From assembly GCF_029227915.1 (NCBI RefSeq), contig NC_079888.1:23974001-24038000 (forward strand): a DNA stretch of 64,000 nt, given 5' to 3'. The notes under the pieces are model-generated. The model ran no database searches. It was not told the origin of the DNA and saw only the letters and a program-made list of their open reading frames with translations. Shown here piece by piece: positions 48,470 to 61,100 of the stretch. The DNA comes from Hydractinia symbiolongicarpus (taxonomy: Eukaryota > Cnidaria > Hydrozoa > Anthoathecata > Hydractiniidae). The translations under genes were made by a program, and so were the position numbers. Positions within the stretch are counted from its first letter, which is position 1, and each line of letters begins with the position of its first letter.

Positions 48470-49479
48470 ATCGTTTGGGAAATGAGTTTACTCCCTGGGT
48501 ACTTTCTTTGTATACTTTTGACTATACGGGCCAAGCCGGGTTTTACGGGAAATCGCGGGTTTTCGTTTGCCGGCGATTAAACTTCTTTTATTCAGCGTCT
48601 CATCAAAAATGAAAACATTTTTGAAAACTACAAGTCTCATGCGTTTTAGTGGTGAAAAAATAATTTAAAAAATCCTTCGGGAAATGAGTTTACTCCCTGG
48701 GTACTTTCTTTGTGTACTATTGACTATACCGGCCAAGCCGGGATTTACGGGAAATCGCGGGTTTTCGTTTGCCGGCGATTAAACTTCTTTTATTCAGCGT
48801 CTCATCAAAAATGAAAACATTCTTAAAAACTACAAGTCTTATGCGTTTTAGTGGTGAAAAAATAATTTAAAAAATCGTTCTGTAAATGAGTTTACTCACA
48901 GGGTACTTTCTTTGTATACATTCGACTATACGGGCCAAGCCCGGGATTTACGGGAAATCGCGAGTTTTCGTTTTCCGGCGATTAAACCCCTTTCATTAAG
49001 CGTCTCATCAAAAATGAAAACATTTTTGACAACTACAAGTCTCATGCGTTTTAGTGGTGAAAAAATAATTTAAAAAATCGTTCTGGAAATGAGTTTACTC
49101 CCTGGGTACTTTCTTTGTATACTTTTGACTATACGGGCCGAGTCCGGGATTTAGGGAAATCGCAGGTTTTCGTTTGCCGGCGAATAAACTGCTTTTATTC
49201 AGCGTCTCATCAAAAATGAAAACATTTTTGAAAACTACAAGTCTCATGCGTTTTAGTGGTGAAAATATAATTTAAAAAATCGTTCGGGAAATGAGTTTAC
49301 TCCCTGGGTACTTTCTTTGTATACATTCGACTATACGGGCCAAGCCCGGGATTTACGGGAAAACGCCGGATTTTGTTTGCCGGCGATTAAACTGCTTTTA
49401 TTCAGCGTCTCATCAAAAATGAAAACATTCTTGAAAACTACAAGTCTCATGCGTTTTAGTGGTGAAAAAATAATTTAAA
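48470..49479 (+). repeat. Five-monomer spacer block between 2230-type copies
   Basis: Contains TTTGTGTACTATTG (about 48,711), which recurs at about 51,549 (+2838 bp) and, as TTTGTGTACTTTTG, at 52,966. Also holds a GATTTAGGG monomer with CGAATAAACTGC and a G-like monomer with AAAACGCCGGATTTTG and GCTTTTATTCAG. Confidence 0.78.
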
Positions 49480-51505
49480 AAATCCTTCGGGAAATGAGTT
49501 TACTCCCTGGGTACTTTCTTTGTATACTTTTGACTATACGGGCCAAGCCCGGGATTTACGGGAAATCGCGGGTTTTCGTTTGCCGGCGATTAAACTTCTT
49601 TTATTCAGCGTCTCATCAAAAATGAAAACATTTTTAAAAACTACAAGTCTCATGCGTTTTAGTGGTGAAAAAATAATTTAAAAAATCGTTCGGGAAATGA
49701 GTTTACTCCCTGGGTACTTTCTTTGTATACTTTTGACTATACGGGCCAAGCCGGGATTTACGGGAAATCGCGGGTTTTCGTTTGCCGGCGATTAAACTTC
49801 TTTTATTCAGCGTCTCTTCAAAAATGAAAACATTTTTAAAACCTACAAGTCTTATGCGTTTTAGTGGTGAAAAAATAATTTAAAAAATCGTTCTGGAAAT
49901 GAGTTTACTCACAGGTTACTTTCTTTGCATACATTCGACTATACGGGCCAAGCCCGGGATTTACGGGAAATCGCGGGTTTTCGTTTTCCGGCGATTAAAC
50001 CTCTTTAATTAAGCGTCTCATCAAAAATGAAAACATTTTTGAAAACTACAAGTCTCATGCGTTTTAGTGGTGAAAAAAAAAATTAAAAAATCGTTCGGGA
50101 AATGAGTTTACTCCCTGGGTACTTTCTTTGTATACATTCGACTATACGGGCCAAGCCCCGGATTTACGAGAAAACGCCGGATTTTGTTTGCCGGCGATTA
50201 AAACTCTTTCATTAAGCGTCTCAACAAAAATGAAAACATTTTTGACAACTACAAGTCTCATGCGTTTTAGTGGTGAAAAAATAATTTAAAAAATCGTTCG
50301 GGAAATGAGTTTACTCCCTGGGTACTTTCTTTGTATACTTTTGACTATACGGGCCGAGTCCGGGATTTACGGGAAATCGCGGATTTTCGTTTGCCGGCGA
50401 TTAAAGTGCTTTTATTCAGCGTCTCATCAAAAATGAAAACATTTTTGAAAACTACAAGTCTCATGCGTTTTAGTGATGAAAAAATAATTTAAAAAATCGA
50501 TCGGGAAATGAGTTTACTCCCTGGGTACTTTCTTTGTATACTTTTGACTATACGGGCCAAGCCGGGATTTACGGGAAATCGCGGGTTTTCGTTTGCCGGC
50601 GATTAAACTTCTTTTATTCAGCGTCTCATCAAAAATGAAAACATTCTTAAAAACTACTAGTCTTAGGCGTTTTAGTGGTGAAAAAATAATTTAAAAAATC
50701 GTTCTGTAAATGAGTTTACTCACAGGGTACATTCTTTGTATAAATTCGACTATACGGGCCAAGCCCGGGATTTACGGGAAATCGCGAGTTTTCGTTTTCC
50801 GGCGATTAAACCTCTTTCATTAAGCGTCTCATCAAAAATGAAAACATTTTTGACAACTACAAGTCTCATGCGTTTTAGTGGTGAAAAAATAATTTAAAAA
50901 ATCGTTCGGAAAATGAGTTTACTCCCTGGGTACTTTCTTTGTATACTTTTGACTATACGGCCGAGTCCGGGATTTACAGGAAATCGCGAATTTTCGTTTG
51001 CCGGCGATTAAACTGCTTTTATTCAGCGTCTCATCAAAAATGAAAACATTTTTAAAAACTACAAGTCTTATGCGTTTTAGTGGTGAAAAAATAATTAAAA
51101 AAATCCTTCTGAAAATGAGTTTTCTCACAGGGTACTTTCTTTGTATACATTCGACTATACGGGCCAAGCCCGGGGATTTACGGGAAATCGCGGGTTTTCG
51201 TTTTCCGGCGTTTAAACCTCTTTCATTAAGCGTCTCATCAAAAATGAAAACATTTTTGAAAACTACAAGTCTCATGCGTTTTAGTGTTGAAAAAAAATTT
51301 AAAAAATCGTTCGGGAAATGAGTTTACTCCTTGGGTACTTTCTTTGTATACATTCGACTATACGGGCCAAGCCCCGGATTTACGGGAAAACGCGGGATTT
51401 CGTTTGCCGGCGATTAAACCTCTTTCATCAAGCGTCTCATCAAAAATGAAAACATTTTTGACAACTACAAGTCTCATGCGTTTTAGTGGTGAAAAAATAA
51501 TTTAA
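49480..51505 (+). repeat. Third copy of the 44-48 kb unit (10 monomers, +3039 bp)
   Basis: Repeats 46,441-48,466 at +3039 bp, including AATCCTTCGGG (46,442/49,481), GTCTCTTCAAAAATG (46,772/49,811), the ACTACTAGTCTTAGG monomer and GCGTTTAAACC. Differences include CTCTTTAATTAAG (about 50,002), TTTTAGTGATG (about 50,469) and GTATAAATTCG (about 50,739). Confidence 0.88.
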
Positions 51506-53860
51506 AAAATCCTTCGGGAAATGAGTTTACTCCCTGGGTACTTCCTTTGTGTACTATTGACTATACCGGCCAAGCCGGGATTTACGGGAAATCGCGGGTT
51601 TTCGTTTGCCGGCGATTAAACTTCTTTTATTCAGCGTCTCATCAAAAATGAAAACATTCTTAAAAACTACAAGTCTTATGCGTTTTAGTGGTGAAAAAAT
51701 AATTTAAAAAATCGTTCTGTAAATGAGTTTACTCACAGGGTACTTTCTTTGTATACATTCGACTATACGGGCCAAGCCCGGGATTTACGGGAAATCGCGA
51801 GTTTTCGTTTTCCGGCGATTAAACCCCTTTCATTAAGCGTCTCATCAAAAATGAAAACATTTTTGACAACTACAAGTCTCATGCGTTTTAGTGGTGAAAA
51901 AATAATTTAAAAAATCGTTCTGGAAATGAGTTTACTCCCTGGGTACTTTCTTTGTATACATTCGACTATACGGGCCAAGCCCGGGATTTACGGGAAAACG
52001 CTGGATTTTGTTTGCCGGCGATTAAACCTCTTTCATTAAGCGTCTCATCAAAAATGAAAACATTTTTGACAACTACAAGTCTCATGCGTTTTAGTGGTGA
52101 AAAAATAATTTAAAACATCGTTCGGGAAATGAGTTTACTCCCTGGGTACTTTCTTTGTATACTTTTGACTATACGGCCGAGTCCGGGATTTACAGGAAAT
52201 CGCGAATTTTCGTTTGCCGGCGATTAAACTGCTTTTATTCAGCGTCTCATCAAAAATGAAAACATTTTTAAGAACTACAAGTCTTATGCGTTTTAGTGGT
52301 GAAAAAATAATTAAAAAAATCCTTCTGAAAATGAGTTTTCTCACAGGGTACTTTCTCTGTATACATTCGACTATACGGGCCAAGCCCGGGATTTACGGGA
52401 AATCGCGGGTTTTCGTTTTCCGGCGTTTAAACCTCTTTCATTAAGCGTCTCATCAAAAATGAAAACATTTTTGAAAACTACAAGTCTCATGCGTTTTAGC
52501 GTTGAAAAAAAATTTAAAAAATCGTTCGGGAAATGAGTTTACTCCCTGGGTACTTTCTTTGTATACATTCGACTATACGGGCCAAGCCCCGGATTTACGG
52601 GAAAACGCGGGATTTCGTTTGCCGGCGATTAAACCTCTTTCATTAAGCGTCTCATCAAAAATGAAAACATTTTTGACAACTACAAGTCTCATGCGTTTTA
52701 GTGGTGAAAAAATAATTTAAAAAATCGTTTGGGAAATGAGTTTACTCCCTGGGTACTTTCTTTGTATACTTTTGACTATACGGGCCAAGCCGGGATTTAC
52801 GGGAAATCGCGGGTTTTCGTTTGCCGGCGATTAAACTTCTTTTATTCAGCGTCTCATCAAAAATGAAAACATTTTTGAAAACTACAAGTCTCATGCGTTT
52901 TAGTGGTGAAAAAATAATTTAAAAAATCCTTCGGGAAATGAGTTTACTCCCTGGGTACTTTCTTTGTGTACTTTTGACTATACCGGCCAAGCCGGGATTT
53001 ACGGGAAATCGCGGGTTTTCGTTTGCCGGCGATTAAACTTCTTTTATTCAGCGTCTCATCAAAAATGAAAACATTCTTAAAAACTACAAGTCTTATGCGT
53101 TTTAGTGGTGAAAAAATAATTTAAAAAATCGTTCTGTAAATGAGTTTACTCACAGGGTACTTTCTTTGTATACATTCGACTATACGGGCCAAGCCCGGGA
53201 TTTACGGGAAATCGCGAGTTTTCGTTTTCCGGCGATTAAACCCCTTTCATTAAGCGTCTCATCAAAAATGAAAACATTTTTGACAACTACAAGTCTCATG
53301 CGTTTTTGTGGTGAAAAAATAATTTAAAAAATTGTTCTGGAAATGAGTTTACTCCCTGGGTACTTTCTTTGTATACTTTTGACTATACGGGCCGAGTCCG
53401 GGATTTAGGGAAATCGCAGGTTTTGGTTTGCCGGCGATTAAACTGCCTTTATTCAGCGTCTCATCAAAAATGAAAACATTTTTGAAAACTACAAGTCTCA
53501 TGCGTTTTAGTGGTGAAAAAATAATTTAAAAAATCGTTCGGGAAATGAGTTTACTCCCTGGGTACTTTCTTTGTATACTTTTGACTATACGGGCCAAGCC
53601 GGGATTTACGGGAAATCGTGGGTTTTCGTTTGCCGGCGATTAAACTTCTTTTATTTAGCGTCTCATCAAAAATGAAAACATTTTTGAAAACTACAAGTCT
53701 CATGCGTTTTAGTGGTGAAAAAATAATTTAAAAAATCGTTCGGGAAATGAGTTTACTCCCTGGGTACTTTCTTTGTATACTTTTGACTATACGGGCCAAG
53801 CCGGGATTTACGGGAAATCGCGGGTTTTCGTTTGCCGGCGATTAAACTTCTTTTATTCAG
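51506..53860 (+). repeat. Linking block with 1417-bp (7-monomer) repeat
   Basis: The TTTGTGTAC monomers at 51,549 and 52,966 are 1417 bp apart and are each followed by a GTTCTGTAAATGAG monomer with CACCCC or AACCCC tails. A copy of the ACAGGAAATCGCGAAT/B/G run lies at 52,135-52,720. Confidence 0.78.
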
Positions 53861-55560
53861 CGTCTCTTCAAAAATGAAAACATTTTTAAAACCTACAAGT
53901 CTTATGCGTTTTAGTGGTGAAAAAATAATTTAAAAAATCGTTCTGGAAATGAGTTCACTCACAGGGTACTTTCTTTGCATACATTCGACTATACGGGCCA
54001 AGCCCGGGATTTACGGGAAATCGCGGGTTTTCGTTTTCCGGCGATTAAACCTCTTTCATTAAGCGTCTCATCAAAAATGAAAACATTTTTGAAAACTACA
54101 AGTCTCATGCGTTTTAGTGGTGAAAAAAAAAATTAAAAAATCATTCGGGAAATGAGTTTACTCCCTGGGTACTTTCTTTGTATACATTCGACTATACGGG
54201 CCAAGCCCCGGACTTACGGGAAAACGCCGGATTTTGTTTGCCGGCGATTAAAACTCTTTCATTAAGCGTCTCAACAAAAATGAAAACATTTTTGACAACT
54301 ACAAGTCTCATGCGTTTTAGTGGTGAAAAAATAATTTAAAAAATCGTTCGGGAAATGAGTTTACTCCCTGGGTACTTTCTTTGTATACTTTTGACTATAC
54401 GGGCCGAGTCCGGGATTTACGGGAAATCGCGGATTTTCGTTTGCCGGCGATTAAAGTGCTTTTATTCAGCGTCTCATCAAAAATGAAAACATTTTTGAAA
54501 ACTACAAGTCTCATGCGTTTTAGTGGTGAAAAAATAATTTAAAAAATCGTTCGGGAAATCAGTTTACTCCCTGGGTACTTTCTTTGTATACTTTTGACTA
54601 TACGGGCCAAGCCGGGATTTACGGGAAATCGCGGGTTTTCGTTTGCCGGCGATTAAACTTCTTTTATTCAGCGTCTCATCAAAAATGAAAACATTCTTAA
54701 AAACTACAAGTCTTAGGCGTTTTAGTGGTGAAAAAATAATTTAAAAAATCGTTCTGTAAATGAGTTTACTCACAGGGTACATTCTTTGTATACATTCGAC
54801 TATACGGGCCAAGCCCGGGATTTACGGGAAATCGCGAGTTTTCGTTTTCCGGCGATTAAACCTCTTTCATTAAGCGTCTCATCAAAAATGAAAACATTTT
54901 TGACAACTACAAGTCTCATGCGTTTTAGTGGTGAAAAAATAATTTAAAAAATCGTTCGGAAAATGAGTTTACTCCCTGGGTACTTTCTTTGTATACTTTT
55001 GACTATACGGCCGAGTCCGGGATTTACAGGAAATCGCGAATTTTTGTTTGCCGGCGATTAAACTGCTTTTATTCAGCGTCTCATCAAAAATGAAAACATT
55101 TTTAAAAACTACAAGTCTTATGTGTTTTAGTGGTGAAAAAATAATTAAAAAAATCCTTCTGAAAATGAGTTTTCTCACAGGGTACTTTCTTTGTATACAT
55201 TCGACTATACGGGCCAAGCCCGGGATTTACGGGAAATCGCGGGTTTTCGTTTTCCGGCGTTTAAACCTCTTTCATTAAGCGTCTCATCAAAAATGAAAAC
55301 ATTTTTGAAAACTACAAGTCTCATGCGTTTTAGTGGTGAAAAAAAAATTTAAAAAATCGTTCGGGAAATGAGTTTACTCCCTGGGTACTTTCTTTGTATA
55401 CATTCGACTATACGGGCCAAGCCCCGGATTTACGGGAAAACGTGGGATTTCGTTTGCCGGCGATTAAACCTCTTTCATTAAGCGTCTCATCAAAAATGAA
55501 AACATTTTTGACAACTACAAGTCTCATGCGTTTTAGTGGTGAAAAAATAATTTAAAAAAT
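53861..55560 (+). repeat. Fourth partial copy of the 44-48 kb unit (+4050 bp)
   Basis: Repeats about 49,811-51,510 at +4050 bp (20 monomers), for example GTCTCTTCAAAAATG at 53,861 and the ACAGGAAATCGCGAAT monomer near 55,027. More diverged than the first three copies: ATCATTCGGG (about 54,141), GGACTTACGGG (about 54,210), TTATGTGTTTTAG (about 55,119). Confidence 0.82.
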
Positions 55561-55584
55561 CGTTCGGGAAATGAGTTTACTCCC

Positions 55585-56020
55585 TGGGTACTTTCTTTGT
55601 ATACTTTTGACTATACGGGCCGAGTCCGGGATTTACGGGAAATCGCGGATTTTCGTTTGCCGGCGATTAAAATTCTTTTATTCAGCGTCCCATCAAATAT
55701 GAAAATATTTTTGAAAACTACAAGTCTTATGCGTTTTAGTGGTGAAAAAATAATTAAAAAAATCCTTCTGAAAATGAGTTTTCTCACAGGGTACTTTCTT
55801 TGTATACATTCGACTATACGGGCCAAGCCCGGGATTTACGGGAAATCGCGGGTTTTCGTTTTCCGGCGTTTAAACTGGGTACTTTCTTTGTATACTTTTG
55901 ACTATACGGGCCGAGTCCGGGATTTACGGGAAATCGCGGATTTTCGTTTGCCGGCGATTAAAATTCTTTTATTCAGCGTCCCATCAAATATGAAAATATT
56001 TTTGAAAACTACAAGTCTCA
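55585..56020 (+). repeat. 291-bp non-integral repeat with an 88-bp truncated monomer
   Basis: TGGGTACTTTCTTTGTATAC starts at 55,585 and again at 55,876, 291 bp apart (about 1.44 monomers). At about 55,720 class D switches to a B-type monomer. That B-type monomer then runs from GGCGTTTAAAC straight into TGGGTAC at 55,876, so the interval between GGGTAC sites is only 88 bp and about 115 bp are missing. The sequence 55,876-56,020 repeats 55,585-55,730. The longest open frame of the window (about 55,597-56,043) exists only because of this join. Confidence 0.9.
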
Positions 56021-57060
56021 TGCGTTTAGTGGTAAAAAAATAATATAAAAAATCGTTCGGGAAATGAGTTTACTCCCTGGGTACTTTCTTTGGATACTTT
56101 TGACTATAGGGGCCAAGCCCGGAATTTACGAGAAATCGCGGGTTTTCGTTTGCCGGCGATTAAACTTCTTTTATTCAGCGTCTCATCAAAAATGAAAACA
56201 TTTTTAAAAACTACAAGTCTTATGCGTTTTAGTGGTGAAAAAATAATTTAAAAAATCGTTCTGGAAATGAGTTTACTCCCTGGGTACTTTCTTTGTATAC
56301 TTTTGACTATACGGGCCGAGTCCGGGATTTAGGGAAATCGCAGGTTTTCGTTTGCCGGCGATTAAAATTCTTTTATTCAGCGTCCCATCAAATATGAAAA
56401 TATTTTTGAAAACTACAAGTCTCATGCGTTTAGTGGTAAAAAAAATAATATAAAAAATCGTTCGGGAAATGAGTTTACTCCCTGGGTACTTTCTTTGTAT
56501 ACTTTTGACTATACGGGCCAAGCCCGGGATTTACGGGAAATCGCGGGTTTTCGTTTGCCGGCGATTAAACTTCTTTTATTCAGCGTCTCATCAAAAATGA
56601 AAACATTTTTGAAAACTACAAGTCTCATGCGTTTTAGTGGTGAAAAAATAATTAAAAAAATCGATCGGGAAATGAGTTTACTCCCTGGGTACTTTCTTTG
56701 TATACTTTTGACTATACGGGCCGAGTCCAGGATTTACGGAAAATCGCAGGTTTTCGATTGCCGGCGATTAAACTTCTTTTATTCAGCGTCTCATCAAAAA
56801 TGAAAACATTTTTAAAAACTACAAGTCTTATGCGTTTTAGTGGTGAAAAAATAATTTAAAAAATCGTTCTGGAAATGAGTTTACTCCCTGGGTACTTTCT
56901 TTGTATACTTTTGACTATACGGGCCGAGTCCGGGATTTAGGGAAATCGCAGGTTTTCGTTTGCCGGCGATTAAAATTCTTTTATTCAGCGTCCCATCAAA
57001 TATGAAAATATTTTTGAAAACTACAAGCCTCATGCGTTTAGTGGTAAAAAAATAATATAA
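55876..57060 (+). repeat. 2226-bp offset repeat, first copy
   Basis: Matches about 58,102-59,285 at +2226 bp (11 monomers), including CTTTGGATACTTTTG (about 56,090/58,316) and CTATAGGGGCC (56,104/58,330). After GTGGTAAAAAAAATAATA near 56,437 the offset falls to 2225, because this copy has one extra A. A shorter copy lies at about 59,090-60,300. Confidence 0.85.
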
Positions 57061-58101
57061 AAAATCGTTCGGGAAATGAGTTTACTCCCTGGGTACTTTT
57101 ATTGTATACTTTTGACTATACGGGCCAAGCCGGGATTTACGGGAAATCGCGGGTTTTCGTTTGCCGGCGATTAAACTTCTTTTATTCAGCGTCTCATCAA
57201 AAATGAAAGCATTTTTGAAAACTACAAGTCTCATGCGTTTTAGTGGTGAAAAAATAATTAAAAAAATCGTTCGGGAAATGAGTTTACTCCCTGGGTACTT
57301 TCTTTGTATACTTTTGACTATACGGGCCAAGCCGGGATTTACGGGAAATCGCGGGTTTTCGTTTGCCGGCGATTGAACTTCTTTTATTCAGGGTCTCATC
57401 AAAAATGAAAACATTTTTAAAAACTACAAGTCTCATGCGTTTTAGTGGTGAAAAAATAATTTAAAAAATCGTTCGGGAAATGAGTTTACTCCCTGGGTAC
57501 TTTCTTTGTATACTTTTGACTATACGGCCAAATCCGGGATTTACGGGAAATCGCGGATTTTCGTTTGCCGGCGATTAAACTGCTTTTATTCAGCGTCTCA
57601 TCAAAAATGATAACATTTTTAAAAACTACAAGTCTTATGCGTTTTAGTGGTGAAAAAATAATTAAAAAAATCGTTCTGGAAATGAGTTTTCTCACAGGGT
57701 ACTTTCTTTGTATACATTCGACTATACGGGCCAAGCCCGGGATTTACGGGAAATCGTGGGTTTTCGTTTTCCGGCGATTAAACCTCTTTCATTAAGCGTC
57801 TCATCAAAAATGAAAACATTTTTGAAAACTACAAGTCTCATGCGTTTTAGTGGTGAAAAAAAAATTTAAAAAATCGTTCGGGAAATGAGTTTACTCCCTG
57901 GGTACTTTCTTTGTATACATTCGACTATACGGGCCAAGCCCCGGATTTACGGGAAAACGCGGGATTTCGTTTGCCGGCGATTAAACCTCTTTCATTAAGC
58001 GTCTCATCAAAAATGAAAACATTTTTGACAAATACAAGTCTCATGCGTTTTAGTGGTGAAAAAATAATTTAAAAAATCGTTCGGGAAATGAGTTTACTCC
58101 C
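57061..58101 (+). repeat. 3641-bp offset segment plus B-G pair
   Basis: AATGAAAGCATTTTTG (57,203) and GCGATTGAACTTC (about 57,369) recur at 60,844 and about 61,010, +3641 bp. A monomer with ACGGCCAAATCC (57,523) and the representative B-G pair follow. GTACTTTTATTGTATAC near 57,096 is private. Confidence 0.8.
57630..58035 (+). repeat. Representative B-G monomer pair (two x 203 bp)
   Basis: The first monomer (57,630-57,832) has the class B markers: CACAGGGTAC, ACATTCGAC, TTTTCCGGCG and CCTCTTTCATTAAG. The second (57,833-58,035) has the class G markers: a long A-run before TTTAAAAAATCG, CTCCCTGGG with ACATTCGAC, GCCCCGGATT, GGGAAAACGC and CCTCTTTCATTAAG. This ordered pair recurs throughout, for example with G near 5,350, 8,310, 14,150, 17,180, 22,840, 29,920, 35,150, 43,040, 44,870, 50,150 and 54,190, each preceded by a B monomer. 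It is the most persistent multi-monomer unit in the window. Confidence 0.85.
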
Positions 58102-61100
58102 TGGGTACTTTCTTTGTATACTTTTGACTACACGGGCCGAGTCCGGGATTTACGGGAAATCGCGGATTTTCGTTTGCCGGCGATTAAAATTCTTTTATTC
58201 AGCGTCCCATCAAATATGAAAATATTTTTGAAAACTACAAGTGTCATGCGTTTAGTGGTAAAAAAATAATATAAAAAATCGTTCGGGAAATGAGTTTACT
58301 CCCTGGGTACTTTCTTTGGATACTTTTGACTATAGGGGCCAAGCCCGGAATTTACGGGAAATCGCGGGTTTTCGTTTGCCGGCGATTAAACTTCTTTTAT
58401 TCAGCGTCTCATCAAAAATGAAAACATTTTTAAAAACTACAAGTCTTATGCGTTTTAGTGGTGAAAAAATAATTTAAAAAATCGTTCTGGAAATGAGTTT
58501 ACTCCCTGGGTATTTTCTTTGTATACTTTTGACTATACGGGCCGAGTCCGGGATTTAGGGAAATCGCAGGTTTTCGTTTGCCGGCGATTAAAATTCTTTT
58601 ATTCAGCGTCCCATCAAATATGAAAATATTTTTGAAAACTACAAGTCTCATGCGTTTAGTGGTAAAAAAATAATATAAAAAATCGTTCGGGAAATGAGTT
58701 TACTCCCTGGGTACTTTCTTTGTATACTTTTGACTATACGGGCCAAGCCCGGGATTTACGGGAAATCGCGGGTTTTCGTTTGCCGGCGATTAAACTTCTT
58801 TTATTCAGCGTCTCATCAAAAATGAAAACATTTTTGAAAACTACAAGTCTCATGCGTTTTAGTGGTGAAAAAATAATTAAAAAAATCGATCGGGAAATGA
58901 GTTTACTCCCTGGGTACTTTCTTTGTATACTTTTGACTATACGGGCCGAGTCCAGGATTTACGGAAAATCGCAGGTTTTCGTTTGCCGGCGATTAAACTT
59001 CTTTTATTCAGCGTCTCATCAAAAATGAAAACATTTTTAAAAACTACAAGTCTTATGCGTTTTAGTGGTGAAAAAATAATTTAAAAAATCGTTCTGGAAA
59101 TGAGTTTACTCCCTGGGTACTTTCTTTGTATACTTTTGACTATACGGGCCGAGTTCGGGATTTAGGGAAATCGCAGGATTTCGTTTGCCGGCGATTAAAA
59201 TTCTTTTATTCAGCGTCCCATCAAATATGAAAATATTTTTGAAAACTACAAGTCTCATGCGTTTAGTGGTAAAAAAATAATATAAAAAATCGTTCGGGAA
59301 ATGAGTTTACTCCCTGGGTACTTTCTTTGTATACTTTTGACTATACGGGCCAAGCCCGGGATTTACGGGAAATCGCGGGTTTTCGTTTGCCGGCGATTAA
59401 ACTTCTTTAATTCAGCGTCTCATCAAAAATGAAAACATTTTTAAAAACTACAAGTTTTATGCGTTTTAGTGGTGAAAAAATAATTTAAAAAATCGTTCTG
59501 GAAACGAGTTTACTCCCTGGGTACTTTCTTTGTATACTTTTGACTATACGGGCCGAGTCCGGGATTTAGGGAAATCGCAGGTTTTCGTTTGCCGGCGATT
59601 AAACTGCTTTTATTCAGCGTCTCGTCAAAAATGAAAACATTTTTGAAAACTACAAGTCTCATGCGTTTTAGTGGTGAAAAAATAATTTAAAAAATCGTTC
59701 GGGAAATGAGTTTACTTCCTGGGTACTTTCTTTGTATACTTTTGACTATACGGGCCAAGCCGGGATTTACGGGAAATCGCGGGTTTTCGTTTGCCGGCGA
59801 TTAAACTTCTTTTATTCAGCGTCTCATCAAAAATGAAAACATTTTTGAAAACTACAAGTCTCATGCGTTTTAGTGGTGAAAAAATAATTAAAAAAATCGT
59901 TCGGGAAATGAGTTTACTCCCTGGGTACTTTCTTTATATACTTTTGACTATACGGGCCGAGTCCAGGATTTACGGAAAATCGCAGGTTTTCGTTTGCCGG
60001 CGATTAAACTTCTTTTATTCAGCGTCTCATCAAAAATGAAAACATTTTTAAAAACTACAAGTCTTATGCGTTTTAGTGGTGAAAAAATAATTTAAAAAAT
60101 CGTTCTGGAAATGAGTTTACTCCCTGGGTACTTTGTTTGTATACTTTTGACTATACGGGCCGAGTCCGGGATTTAGGGAAATCGCAGGTTTTCGTTTGCC
60201 GGCGATTAAAATTCTTTTATTCAGCGTCCCATCAAATATGAAAATATTTTTGAAAACTACAAGCCTCATGCGTTTAGTGGTAAAAAAATAATATAAAAAA
60301 TCGTTCGGGAAATGAGTTTACTCCCTGGGTACTTTCTTTGTATACTTTTGACTATACGGGCCAAGCCCGGGATTTACGGGAAATCGCGGGTTTTCGATTG
60401 CCGGCGATTAATCTTCTTTTATTCAGCGTCTCATCAAAAATGAAAACATTTTTAAAAACTACAAGTTTTATGCGTTTTAGTGGTGAAAAAATAATTTAAA
60501 AAATCGTTCTGGAAACGAGTTTACTTCCTGGGTACTTTCTTTGTATACTTTTGACTATACGGGCCGAGTCCGGGATTTAGGGAAATCGCAGGTTTTCGTT
60601 TGCCGGCGATTAAACTGCTTTTATTCAGCGTCTCATCAAAAATGAAAACATTTTTAAAAACTACAAGTCTCATGCGTTTTAGTGGTGAAAAAATAATTTA
60701 AAAAATCGTTCGGGAAATGAGTTTACTCCCTGGGTACTTTCTTTGTATACTTTTGACTATACGGGCCAAGCCGGGATTTACGGGAAATCGCGGGTTTTCG
60801 TTTGCCGGCGATTAAACTTCTTTTATTCAGCGTCTCATCAAAAATGAAAGCATTTTTGAAAACTACAAGTCTCATGCGTTTTAGTGGTGAAAAAATAATT
60901 AAAAAAATCGTTCGGGAAATGAGTTTACTCCCTGGGTACTTTCTTTGTATACTTTTGACTATACGGGCCAAGCCGGGATTTACGGGAAATCGCGGGTTTT
61001 CGTTTGCCGGCGATTGAACTTCTTTTATTCAGCGTCTCATCAAAAATGAAAACATTTTTAAAAACTACAAGTCTCATGCGTTTTTGTGGTGAAATAATAA

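Noticed and set aside
55597-56043. Longest open frame (148 codons) and many frames of 62-118 codons on both strands
   Set aside because: They are the satellite read in various frames. They recur only where a base change removes the stop in AATAATTTAA or at the 55,876 join, they overlap on opposite strands, and none has gene-like context.
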